Shown: positions 46,137 through 54,879 of the stretch, in pieces
How positions within the stretch are numbered: the stretch's first letter is position 1
Layout: each line of letters starts with the position of its first letter
Assembly (NCBI GenBank): GCA_944326945.1
Contig: CALVFY010000012.1
Coordinates: forward strand, 1-59,512
DNA: 59,512 bases
From: an uncultured Rikenellaceae bacterium
GTDB taxonomy: Bacteria > Bacteroidota > Bacteroidia > Bacteroidales > Rikenellaceae
Direction: 5' to 3'
The notes under the pieces: model-generated
What the model saw: only the letters and a program-made list of their open reading frames with translations
What the model was told of the DNA's origin: nothing
Database searches by the model: none
Position numbers and translations under genes: made by a program

Positions 46137-47987
46137 CTATTTTTCAGGATATTCCAAAGGATAGTCGTAAACAGAACCATAACCGCCTCCTTTGTTACGG
46201 GCAAGCCATAGGCGATAGTCTTGAGAAGAACGGGGGGTGACATACATCTTATCGACAGGCTTGGCAGCTGTGATGACGAATACGGCAGGACGTCCATCAC
46301 TGTCGGTACCCGCTACAACCAACTCCTCCCGATAATCACCCCACAGATCGGCCGTCATGATCAAAGAACTGTTTTCAATCGTATTGGGCTTCTCTCCCTC
46401 GATCGGAACGATCTCCTTGCCGTTGAATCGACCGATCCTGCGTCCGTGATCGCTGATCAGATCACATATGCGTTCACCGCTCCACTTCACCGGATTATAC
46501 CCGTAGGGGAATCCATCCATCAACAACTTGCCCTCTGCGGAGTAAAGCATCATATGATGATCCCGGTGTCCATTCCGATTGGAGACACATTCAATACCCT
46601 CCGAGTCCCGATAAATAACATAAACATGATTCAAACCCGAGCCATGATGGGCCGTTGAAATCTCCCGCAGTGTCGTTTTAACCTGCAAGGTTCGTTTATC
46701 GATCAACGTAGCGCCACAAGCGAATCCTCCCACCCAGATCTGGCCCTCCGAGGCCTCGCACAAAGCCAGAATCTTGTATCGGACATCATGATCGCTTCGG
46801 ATATTGAGCAGATGATGCCATTTTCCGGTTCGGGAATCATACATACTCACTCCATCGTCCGTACCAAACCACATGTCTCCGTGGCGATCCTCCATAATCC
46901 CACAGACCAGGTTATTATGTAAGGAGTTGGGATTCCCTGCCTGATGACTGAAATAGGTGAAGTCCGGGACATTCTTGTCGAGAATACATATACCTCGGAT
47001 ATAGGTGGCAATCCACAAACGATTCTCCTCGTCAATATCTATATCATAGATAGAATTGGCACTCAGACCACTGGCATAATTTTCGATAGACAGATATCGA
47101 CGAATAATCTTCTCCGTCCGAGTATCCAGGACCATAATGCCCATTCCATCCGTAGCGATATAGAGGGAATGATGCAATCCCTCGGTGATGTCGCGAATGG
47201 GGGTATTGGAAAAGAGAGTACCGATCTGTCTCAGAAGGCCCGAAGCAAGATCATACCGAAAAATTTTACCGTCGAACGTACCCAGATACAAACAGTCGAG
47301 TGAAGAACTATAATAAAGAGTCTGAATACGCGTATTGAGTCGTACGGGTTCGATTCGAGTAATACGGCAATCGGTTGGAGAACTAAAATCCAACAAGAAA
47401 AAACCTTCGGCTGCTCCCACAGCATACCGGGAGTCGGAAATGGACTGAATTTTCGTAACATAAATGCCGGGCATCAAATTCTCGCCGAAAATCTGATTGG
47501 ACTTCCGATCATAACACTTAACACCGAAAGACCCATAAAGCAATGCCAGAGAATCTTTTGAAAAACAGACTCCCAACAATGATATATTATTAGAAGAGTG
47601 GGGAACTTCTATCACTCGTTCGAAAGCATCGCGCTGAGGCACATAACGGAAAAGAGACCCCTTGACATTGAATGCCCAGATATTCTGATCCGGATCGGCC
47701 ACCACATAATTAAAACGGCCAATACGTTCACGTTCCTCACCCGAATCGAACAAGCGATAGTTCTTAATAGAGGTACCGTCGTAACGGTCGACTCCCACTC
47801 CCGTAGAAAACCACATCAATCCGTCACCGTCTCTGGCGATGGAATATACACCATTATGGCTTAACCCATTACGTGTAGTGAGATATTTAAAATCACGGGC
47901 CGTCACCGAATCGGACAGGACAATGCAGCCCATTGCCAACAACAGGAAAACCAACCGCTTTATCCCTATGGCATTCACTTTCATCAC
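46137..47987 (-). pseudogene. Chimera: HTCS sensor propeller joined to the end of a lyase-like protein
   Basis: A continuous 616-codon frame in two unrelated parts. Residues 1-~464: signal peptide (VFLLLAMGCIVLSDSVTARD) and reg-prop propeller repeats typical of an HTCS sensor (YLTTRNGLSHNGVYSIARDG, NSIYDIDIDEENRLWIATYI, GIMEDRHGDMWFGTDDGVSM). After YVIYRDSEG (456-464) the propeller pattern stops. Residues ~465-616 (VSNRNGHRDHHMMLYSAEGK, TADLWGDYREELVVAG, YRLWLARNKGGGYGS) look like the C-terminal part of FG-GAP/PL11-like rhamnogalacturonan lyases. The membrane helix, kinase, receiver and AraC parts of an HTCS are absent, as is the lyase N-terminus. It could be a secreted fusion, but a deletion between neighbouring genes is the simpler reading. 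Confidence 0.75.
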
Positions 47988-48105
47988 TTCTGCAGATTTT
48001 GTTCGACCGAACCTGTCATCTGGCTTTTTTGTCTGCAGTTGGGCGAACAGACCCCCGCCGGATCAGATATAAAATAATAGCAATATTTCGTTTTTTCCAA
48101 GGAAA

Positions 48106-48137
48106 CAAAACTAATAAATTTATCCCGAAACCACAAA
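48106..48137 (-). promoter_or_regulatory. Promoter of the chimera/DUF4861/GH2 operon
   Basis: Minus strand: TTTG (48134-48137), 20-nt spacer, TAGTTTTG (48106-48113), an exact consensus match. The leader to the ATG at 47987 is ~115 nt. HTCS genes are usually transcribed constitutively, consistent with this being the old HTCS promoter. Confidence 0.75.
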
Positions 48138-48170
48138 CCGGTCCTCCCTTTCTGCTGTTACCCTCAACAA

Positions 48171-48203
48171 AACGGGGACCGAACGTGTAGTTCGGTCCCC
48201 GTT
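48171..48203 (-). terminator. Terminator of pfkA
   Basis: Perfect 14-bp stem (48171-48184 with 48190-48203) around the loop gtgta, followed on the minus strand by TTTTG; 25 bp after the pfkA stop. Confidence 0.85.
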
Positions 48204-48228
48204 CATTTTTATCCCTAAATATTCTCGA

Positions 48229-49209
48229 TTAAATCGACAAGATTTTGATCGTATTAAGCAGATCGCGATTGATCGGTTTATCGTTACGAATAGCCTTTGT
48301 AAAAGGCACATAAACCAATTCATCGTTCTGAATACCCACCATAATATTACGTTGTCCTTCGAGCAGGGCATTGATTGCCGCTTCCCCCATCCGACTGGCC
48401 AGAATCCGGTCGCTTGCCGTAGGAGAACCGCCTCGTTGGATATGGCCCAAAATGGTTACACGCACATCATACTGAGGATATTCATTCTTCACACGTTCGG
48501 CCAAACCCATAGCGCCACCCGTCAATTCGCTCTCGGCCACCAATACAATACTACTATTCTTCGATTTACGGAAACCGTTCTGAATCAACTCGGCCAACTG
48601 GTCGACCTCCGTTGCGATTTCAGGAATAATCGCCGCTTCGGCACCCGTAGCGATTGCCCCGTTCAACGCCAGAAATCCGGCATTACGCCCCATCACCTCG
48701 ATAAAAAAGAGACGTTCGTGAGAAGATGCCGTATCACGAATCTTGTCGGTAGCCTCCATAATGGTATTGAGGGCCGTATCGTAACCGATCGTCGTATCGG
48801 TACCGTAAAGGTCATTGTCGATCGTTCCGGGCAAGCCCACGATCGGGATATTATATTCCGAAGCAAAAACACGGGCTCCCGTCAACGAACCGTCGCCGCC
48901 GATCACCACCAATGCATCGATTCCCTCTTTCTGCATGGTTTCATAGGCAACCTGACGGCCTTCGGGTGTAGTAAATTCCTTACACCGGGCTGTTTTGAGG
49001 ATTGTTCCGCCCTGTTGGATAATATTGCTGACATTCTGAGTCTTCATCGGGAAAATCTCTCCGGTGATCAACCCCCGGTATCCGCGCATGATTCCCTTGA
49101 CCTCGAAGCCATTGTATATAGCTGCACGCGTCACGGCCCGAATCGCAGCATTCATTGCGGGAGCATCGCCCCCGGAAGTCAGGATTCCCACACATTTAAT
49201 CTCTGCCAT
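48229..49209 (-). CDS. pfkA: ATP-dependent 6-phosphofructokinase
   Basis: Phosphorylates fructose-6-phosphate in glycolysis (326 aa, cytoplasm). Typical group A motifs: [20 protein letters not shown], the ATP loop [14 protein letters not shown], the catalytic [20 protein letters not shown] and the substrate site [31 protein letters not shown] is in the C-terminal half. The glycine after GGDGS is typical of ATP rather than pyrophosphate enzymes. Single gene with its own -7 element (TACATTTG) upstream. Confidence 0.96.
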   Translation of the reverse strand: MAEIKCVGILTSGGDAPAMNAAIRAVTRAAIYNGFEVKGIMRGYRGLITGEIFPMKTQNVSNIIQQGGTILKTARCKEFTTPEGRQVAYETMQKEGIDALVVIGGDGSLTGARVFASEYNIPIVGLPGTIDNDLYGTDTTIGYDTALNTIMEATDKIRDTASSHERLFFIEVMGRNAGFLALNGAIATGAEAAIIPEIATEVDQLAELIQNGFRKSKNSSIVLVAESELTGGAMGLAERVKNEYPQYDVRVTILGHIQRGGSPTASDRILASRMGEAAINALLEGQRNIMVGIQNDELVYVPFTKAIRNDKPINRDLLNTIKILSI

Positions 49210-49236
49210 ACTCTTTTCCTATTAAAAACACTGCTG

Positions 49237-49244
49237 CAAATGTA
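49237..49244 (-). promoter_or_regulatory. -7 element of the pfkA promoter
   Basis: Minus-strand TACATTTG (TAnnTTTG), 27 bp upstream of the ATG; -33 element not clear. Confidence 0.5.
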
Positions 49245-49288
49245 GCAATAATTCACGAATTATATGCACACAGGCATATTCCCGTTAC

Positions 49289-49639
49289 CTATCTTTTAGA
49301 AGTAAACAGAAAAATCAGACCGATTCCGATCACGATAAACGGAAGAGCCACCTTATCCAGCGGGATACAAATTGCGAAAAACCGACTCAATAAGAAGACA
49401 ACACCCAAAGCCGTGACCACTCCTCCGGCCGCCCACCTGCGCAATACCAGCAGATAACCGCCCAACACGATCGTAAGCATCTGCCAGGAGAATAGCATAT
49501 CAAACACCCGGGGGCCGATATGGCCGAAATTATAGAGCATCCAACAGATGCCCATGCCAATCAACAACAGACCGACATAGATGTTTCGTGCTTCGATGGT
49601 CGGTTTCCTATTCTGCTGTTTTGGAGAGATGATTTCCAT
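49289..49639 (-). CDS. LiaF-TM/DUF5668-like small membrane protein
   Basis: 116-aa membrane protein with four short hydrophobic segments (YVGLLLIGMGICWMLYNFG, MLTIVLGGYLLVL, VVTALGVVFLLSRFF, LPFIVIGIGLIFLF), of the type seen at the N-terminus of LiaF and in DUF5668. Such proteins accompany PspC proteins in envelope-stress operons. Last gene of the PspC/PadR operon, 20 bp after the large PspC gene. Confidence 0.7.
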   Translation of the reverse strand: MEIISPKQQNRKPTIEARNIYVGLLLIGMGICWMLYNFGHIGPRVFDMLFSWQMLTIVLGGYLLVLRRWAAGGVVTALGVVFLLSRFFAICIPLDKVALPFIVIGIGLIFLFTSKR

Positions 49640-49659
49640 AACTGTTTTTCTATTCAGAT

Positions 49660-50838
49660 TTAAAGTGTACGAAGAGAATCCCCGTTCAAAGAGTCCGGCA
49701 CGGCAATCTGTTCCCGAACGGCAGTGTCTGGCTGAAGAGTATCGTATTCACCAGGAGTTACGAGTTGTTTATCAAGAATCCGGATGGACACCCCCTTGCC
49801 GAAGGTCTCCACATTGCGAACGGCCATCACACAGACAAAAACCACCACCACGACCCAGATTCCGAACACGCTGGCCAGTACGGCACGACACGAGGGGAGT
49901 TGAAACACCAGTTTCAACAGTAAATAGAGCAGCAACAGCACCGGTAAAAATATAACGAGTACACATAAAGCCAAAAACAATCCCGGCGACATTCCCTGGA
50001 AAGCACCGAATGTCTCGACAAGATCGGGAACATGATCCCACGAGGTGAGCAGAACAAAAAATCCGACCATCAACGCAATCGATGCAACAATCAGAAACAG
50101 ACTGAACGCCAACGCCACAGCCTTAATAACAAAAAGCGCCATCTGACCCAGCACCCAAACCACCTCAGCCCAAACGGTCGCCGTTTTCCGTGTGCGGGGA
50201 GAGTCATTGGTCACCGTAGCGAACTCCTCCTGAAAACTCTTCTCAATCGAGGAGACCGTAATGCGTTCTCCCCTCATTTCGAGCCTTTGCCGAGGCGTAC
50301 GTGCCGTGGGTACCGCAAACCAAAGCAGCAAATAGAGTACAAAAAGTGCTGCCTGTACCATCGCCAACACTCCCGACAGCAATCCCCATCCCAACGTGGC
50401 TGTTAAAATCAGCAGAATCAACGGAGCAAAAGTCGCAAGACGCACCCAGACAGGATCGATTCCCAAAAAAGTAGCCAATCCGTTACAAACTCCGCCCAAC
50501 CGGGCTCCGTCCGGATTCCGATAGAGCCGACGGGAAAAATTTTCCCGAAACCTTTTATCCGATTCCGGTCCCCTCTGTAAAGGCTCCATCCCCTCGGGAA
50601 AACCCAACCGGGAGATAATCTCCTGTATCAGTTCCAGACTCACAATCCGATCCGGCTCCTGCTTCCCGAGAATAATCTCTGCAATCCGAGCTTCGATGTC
50701 TGCCAGAATCTCTTTCCCGTCGGGATTATCTCGATAACCCTCCTCCAATCGGTTGAGATAGGCATTCAACGCCTGGTATGCCTCTTCGTCAAAGAAAAAA
50801 GCTATACCGGAAATACTGATTTGTACAGTCTCTTTCAT
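49660..50838 (-). CDS. PspC-domain membrane protein, large copy
   Basis: 392 aa. An N-terminal cytoplasmic module (~1-80; ISISGIAFFFDEEAYQALNA, YLNRLEEGYRDNPDGKEILA, DIEARIAEIILGKQ) has the same layout as the small PspC protein in this operon. A PspC domain follows (YRNPDGARLGGVCNGLATFL, GIDPVWVRLATF), then several hydrophobic helices (about 145-180, 225-265, 280-310 and 325-350) and a C-terminal tail with acidic residues. PspC proteins sense or counter damage to the inner membrane. 21 bp after padR. Confidence 0.85.
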   Translation of the reverse strand: MKETVQISISGIAFFFDEEAYQALNAYLNRLEEGYRDNPDGKEILADIEARIAEIILGKQEPDRIVSLELIQEIISRLGFPEGMEPLQRGPESDKRFRENFSRRLYRNPDGARLGGVCNGLATFLGIDPVWVRLATFAPLILLILTATLGWGLLSGVLAMVQAALFVLYLLLWFAVPTARTPRQRLEMRGERITVSSIEKSFQEEFATVTNDSPRTRKTATVWAEVVWVLGQMALFVIKAVALAFSLFLIVASIALMVGFFVLLTSWDHVPDLVETFGAFQGMSPGLFLALCVLVIFLPVLLLLYLLLKLVFQLPSCRAVLASVFGIWVVVVVFVCVMAVRNVETFGKGVSIRILDKQLVTPGEYDTLQPDTAVREQIAVPDSLNGDSLRTL

Positions 50839-50859
50839 CGCCCTATAATTTTTTACTGT

Positions 50860-51189
50860 TTATTGTCCGTTACGAATGGCACTTATTTGACCGATCAACT
50901 CTTCCCAGACCACATCCAACAAAGCCAGCGCCTCCTTTCCCCGAGGAGTAATCGTATAATACTTGCGGGGAGGCCCCTGCGAAGACTCTTCCCATCGATA
51001 AGAGAGCAGTCCCTGATTCTTCAGACGAGTCAGAATAGGATACAACGTCCCCTCCACAACGATCATCCGGGCATTCTTCAATTCCAAGATAATCTCTGAG
51101 GCATAGGCATCCTGGCGCGACAGAATCAAAAGAAGACAATATTCCAAGATTCCTTTACGCATCTGAGCCTGCATATTGTCCACATTCAT
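50860..51189 (-). CDS. PadR family transcriptional regulator
   Basis: 109-aa winged-helix repressor: MRKGILEYCLLLILSRQDAY, ASEIILELKNARMIVVEGTL, YPILTRLKNQGLLSYRWEES, SSQGPPRKYYTITPRGKEAL. It starts inside the stop of the small PspC gene (ATGA overlap at 51186-51189), so the two are translationally coupled. PadR proteins commonly repress their own operon in response to envelope or phenolic stress; here the promoter at 51750-51781 is the likely target. Confidence 0.9.
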   Translation of the reverse strand: MNVDNMQAQMRKGILEYCLLLILSRQDAYASEIILELKNARMIVVEGTLYPILTRLKNQGLLSYRWEESSQGPPRKYYTITPRGKEALALLDVVWEELIGQISAIRNGQ

Positions 51190-51722
51190 GACCGACCGGA
51201 TTTAAAGGAAGTACGACTTTCGGGTGCCAGCGGCATCACGATCCAAAGGATGATATAGATCCAGAGAGAGACCGAGGTGAAAAACAATACAGCAAAAAGA
51301 ACCCTTACCAAGGTGACATCCACGTCGAAATAGCGAGCAATACCCCCGCATACACCGCCAATGATCCGGTCCCGACGTGACCGATACAGTTTTCGAGGCT
51401 CATGATAGGGAGGCGGAGTCTCTCTTCCCGTAAAAGAACCGTCTTCTTGCGGAGCCGATCTCCGTTCACCGAACATATCCGGTCGACCGATCACCTCCAT
51501 GGCATGATGGGCCATCTCGATATTCACCACCTGATTCCGATGAGTGATCCGTTCAGAAAAAAGCTCCGCAATACGCGATTCGATATCCGCCATCACCTCT
51601 CCGGGATCGCTACCCTCCAACCGAGATCGCACATCCTGCAAGTACTGATCGAGAACCTGATAAGCATCTTCATCCACCGTGAAGGCCACGCCTCCTATAT
51701 TTACATTCAACGTCCTTTTCAT
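51186..51722 (-). CDS. PspC-domain membrane protein, small copy
   Basis: 178 aa from the ATG at 51720-51722 (MKRTLNVNIGGVAFTVDEDA); an upstream in-frame TTG is less likely. The N-terminal module (DAYQVLDQYLQDVRSRLEGS, EVMADIESRIAELFSERITH) is paralogous to that of the large PspC protein. The PspC domain (KLYRSRRDRIIGGVCGGIAR, YFDVDVTLVRVLFAVLFF) ends the protein with a two-helix membrane part. First gene of the operon; translationally coupled to padR. Confidence 0.87.
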   Translation of the reverse strand: MKRTLNVNIGGVAFTVDEDAYQVLDQYLQDVRSRLEGSDPGEVMADIESRIAELFSERITHRNQVVNIEMAHHAMEVIGRPDMFGERRSAPQEDGSFTGRETPPPYHEPRKLYRSRRDRIIGGVCGGIARYFDVDVTLVRVLFAVLFFTSVSLWIYIILWIVMPLAPESRTSFKSGRS

Positions 51723-51749
51723 AAACAATCCTTTATGATGTTTGTATCA

Positions 51750-51781
51750 CAAATATATAAACATTATTCAATACTATGCAA
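51750..51781 (-). promoter_or_regulatory. Promoter of the PspC/PadR operon
   Basis: Minus strand: TTG (51779-51781), 21-nt spacer, TATATTTG (51750-51757). It lies 28 bp upstream of the first ATG in a strongly AT-rich stretch. Confidence 0.65.
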
Positions 51782-51950
51782 TACATAATACTATTTTCTA
51801 AAAAATAATGCATTTTTCATGCCGCATCTTCCCTTCCGACCATTATCTTTGGTTGGCCGGAGAGGCTGCCCGGACATTGCGGGGCGAACGCCCGCTCTCG
51901 AAGCAATTACCGGAACGGAATTCGAAATAACCCGAACCATAACGACACAA

Positions 51951-52000
51951 AAAAATCCGGAAACGGATGGAGTGTTAAGGCTCCCCGTTTCCGGATTTTT
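51951..52000 (-). terminator. Terminator of clpB
   Basis: Perfect 16-bp stem (51951-51966 with 51985-52000) with an inner ggag/ctcc pair, 36 bp past the clpB stop; the A-rich left arm gives a U-tract on the minus-strand transcript. The remainder of the 314-bp gap between clpB and the PspC operon holds only the latter's promoter. Confidence 0.85.
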
Positions 52001-52036
52001 ACATGTACGAGGGAGCGATCCATTCCCCCGCCTCTT

Positions 52037-54637
52037 TTAATTCTTGTAAGTCAATCCCGAGGCATCGGCATCGATAACGATCGGTTTGTCACGATTAACC
52101 TTTCCGGCCAAAATCTGCTTCGAAAGATCGTTCACCACATAACTCTGGATAGCCCTCTTCACAGGCCGTGCACCGTACATCGGATCATATCCCTGATCGG
52201 CCAGCCACTCCTGTGCCTTATCGGTTACCTGGAGCACTATTCCATTCTCTTTCAACATCCGGGCAATGATACCGATCTGAATGCCCACGATACGGATCAC
52301 ATCCTTCTTGGTCAGAGGCGTGAACATCACAATCTCGTCGATACGGTTCAGGAACTCCGGTTTGAGATTCTGTTTCATCAACTCGATCACCTCTTCCCGC
52401 GTCTTTTCGACCACCTCGGCCGGAATTACTCCATCCTTGTTCTCCGCAGCGGCGAAATTATCCATGATCACATTCGATCCCATATTGGAAGTCATGATGA
52501 TGATCGTATTGCGGAAATCCACCGTCCGACCCTTATTATCGGTCAACCGCCCGTCATCAAGCACCTGTAACAGGATATTGAATACATCCGGATGTGCCTT
52601 TTCAATCTCGTCGAGCAGTACTACCGAATAGGGTTTACGCCGCACGGCCTCGGTCAACTGACCACCTTCATCGTAACCAACATATCCGGGAGGCGCTCCA
52701 ATCAGTCGAGAGACACTGTGACGTTCTTGATACTCGCTCATATCGATTCGCGTCATCATGTTCTCGTCGTTAAACAGGAACTCGGCCAACGCCTTAGCCA
52801 ACTCCGTCTTACCGACACCGGTCGTACCCAGGAAGATGAACGATCCGATCGGCCGTCTGGGGTCCTGCAACCCGGCCCGACTACGCCGTACGGCATCCGA
52901 AATGGCCCGAATGGCCTCGTCCTGTCCGACTACCCGACGATGCAACTCCTCCTCCATGTGCAGCAGTTTCTCCCGCTCGCTGGCCAGCATCTTCTTGACC
53001 GGAATACCCGTCCACCGCGATACTACCTCGGCAATATCTTCGGCATCGACCTCTTCCTTGATCATCGCCCCATTGGCATTACTCATCTTCAACTCCTCGG
53101 TCAGATTGGCAATCTGGGTCTCCGCATCACGAATCTTACCATAACGGATCTCGGCCACCTGTCCGTAGTCACCCGAACGCTCAGCCTCGGCCGCCTGTAC
53201 CTTCAACCGCTCGATCTCGTCCCGGTTGTGCTGGATCTTCTCCAGAATATCGCGTTCGTTCTGCCATTTGGCCCGTAGAGCGGTACGTTTCGAGTTCAGA
53301 TCGTCGATCTCCTTGGTCAACATATCGATCCTCTCCTTATCGCCCTCACGACGAATTGCCTCGCGCTCGATCTCCAACTGACGCACCTTCCGGTCGAGCT
53401 GGTCTATCTCATCCGGCACGGAATTCATCTCCAACCGCAACCGAGCCGCTCCCTCATCAATCAAGTCAATCGCCTTATCGGGCAGGAACCGCGAAGTGAT
53501 ATACCGTTGAGAGAGTTCCACAGCGGCAATAATCGCCTCATCCTTGATCCGTACTTTATGATGGTGTTCGTAACGCTCTTTCAATCCACGCAGGATCGAA
53601 ATGGCATCTACGGCCGACGGTTCATCCACCATCACCTTTTGGAACCGACGCTCCAAGGCCTTATCCTGTTCGAAATATTTCTGGAACTCATCCAGGGTCG
53701 TGGCACCAATCGTACGAAGTTCACCGCGGGCCAATGCCGGTTTCAGAATATTGGCAGCATCCATGGCACCCTCACCTTTGCCGGCACCAACCAGCGTGTG
53801 AATCTCATCGATAAAGAGAAGTATCTCTCCCTCGGAAGCGGTCACCTCCTGGACAACCGCTTTCAGACGCTCCTCGAACTCACCTTTATATTTGGCACCT
53901 GCGACCAAGGCACCCATATCCAGCGAGAAGATTTGTTTCGACTTCAAGTTTTCGGGCACATCGCCATTGACAATACGATGAGCAATACCTTCCGCTATGG
54001 CCGTCTTACCCACACCAGGTTCTCCGACCAAAATCGGGTTGTTTTTCGTACGCCGCGACAGAATCTGAAGTACCCGACGAATCTCCTCGTCCCGGCCGAT
54101 CACCGGATCGAGTTTCCCGTTTCGGGCCATCTCATTCAAGTTCAAGGCATATTTACCCAATGCATCGAAAGTCTGATCGGCAGTCTGACTATCGATACTC
54201 GAACCCTTTCTCAGATCCTTGATAGCCGTCATCAACTCCTTCTCGCTCGCACCGCTCTGCTTGAGCAATTTGGCCGTATCACCTCCGTCGGCCACCAATC
54301 CCAATAACAGATGCTCTACCGAAGCATACTTGTCGCCAAAATTCTTGGTATAGTCGGTGGCACGCTGAATCACTTTCGAAGATTCCTGAGCAAAATATTG
54401 CTCTCCTCCGCCAGAAACCTGGGGCAGTCTATTCAGACGTGTCTGCACTTCATTGCGCAGCCCCCGTACATTGACTCCCACACGTCCCAGCAGGAAAGCT
54501 CCCAACGAATCATCATCCTCGATGATCGACGCCAGAATGTGCAACGGTTCCACCGCCTGATTATTATGGTTGGCGGCTATCTGGAAAGCCTGTTGCAGAC
54601 ACTCCTGAGCCTTGATCGTTAATGTGTTAATGTTCAT
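52037..54637 (-). CDS. clpB: ATP-dependent disaggregase ClpB
   Basis: 866-aa Hsp100 chaperone that pulls proteins out of aggregates with DnaK. Order: Clp N-domain (1-145), AAA1 (Walker [14 protein letters not shown], Walker [16 protein letters not shown]), middle coiled coil (~400-525), AAA2 (Walker [41 protein letters not shown]) and C-terminal domain ending [20 protein letters not shown]. It lacks the ClpP-binding loop of ClpA/ClpC. A strong Shine-Dalgarno (aaaggag) precedes the ATG, unusual in this window. Confidence 0.97.
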   Translation of the reverse strand: MNINTLTIKAQECLQQAFQIAANHNNQAVEPLHILASIIEDDDSLGAFLLGRVGVNVRGLRNEVQTRLNRLPQVSGGGEQYFAQESSKVIQRATDYTKNFGDKYASVEHLLLGLVADGGDTAKLLKQSGASEKELMTAIKDLRKGSSIDSQTADQTFDALGKYALNLNEMARNGKLDPVIGRDEEIRRVLQILSRRTKNNPILVGEPGVGKTAIAEGIAHRIVNGDVPENLKSKQIFSLDMGALVAGAKYKGEFEERLKAVVQEVTASEGEILLFIDEIHTLVGAGKGEGAMDAANILKPALARGELRTIGATTLDEFQKYFEQDKALERRFQKVMVDEPSAVDAISILRGLKERYEHHHKVRIKDEAIIAAVELSQRYITSRFLPDKAIDLIDEGAARLRLEMNSVPDEIDQLDRKVRQLEIEREAIRREGDKERIDMLTKEIDDLNSKRTALRAKWQNERDILEKIQHNRDEIERLKVQAAEAERSGDYGQVAEIRYGKIRDAETQIANLTEELKMSNANGAMIKEEVDAEDIAEVVSRWTGIPVKKMLASEREKLLHMEEELHRRVVGQDEAIRAISDAVRRSRAGLQDPRRPIGSFIFLGTTGVGKTELAKALAEFLFNDENMMTRIDMSEYQERHSVSRLIGAPPGYVGYDEGGQLTEAVRRKPYSVVLLDEIEKAHPDVFNILLQVLDDGRLTDNKGRTVDFRNTIIIMTSNMGSNVIMDNFAAAENKDGVIPAEVVEKTREEVIELMKQNLKPEFLNRIDEIVMFTPLTKKDVIRIVGIQIGIIARMLKENGIVLQVTDKAQEWLADQGYDPMYGARPVKRAIQSYVVNDLSKQILAGKVNRDKPIVIDADASGLTYKN

Positions 54638-54841
54638 ATTTTGTTCTCCTTTCTTTTATCGTTTCCGTTTCGGAAAGAGAACGATACAAATTATCTGCCA
54701 AGCAAATAACAACTGACGTATTATCATTTCCCCGGGCATTGTGTCACCCGAGTTTTGCCAAAAAAACGACAGAATGACGTACAAATGTCCGTTTTAAAGG
54801 CAACAACCTGTCTGTTTGTCCAGGGAATTATCGGAATTATA

Positions 54842-54872
54842 TTTGAATTCCGAGGAAAAGATGATACTTTTG
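54842..54872 (+). promoter_or_regulatory. Promoter of dnaX, almost leaderless
   Basis: TTTG (54842-54845), 19-nt spacer, TACTTTTG (54865-54872). The ATG follows only 7 bp later (54880), so the mRNA would start at or just before the start codon. Confidence 0.7.
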
Positions 54873-54879
54873 TAGAGCT

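Noticed and set aside
36327..47987. The two HTCS fragments as halves of one gene split by a rearrangement
   Set aside because: They differ strongly in base composition, and a gap of roughly 150 propeller residues would remain between them; two separate HTCS genes fit better.
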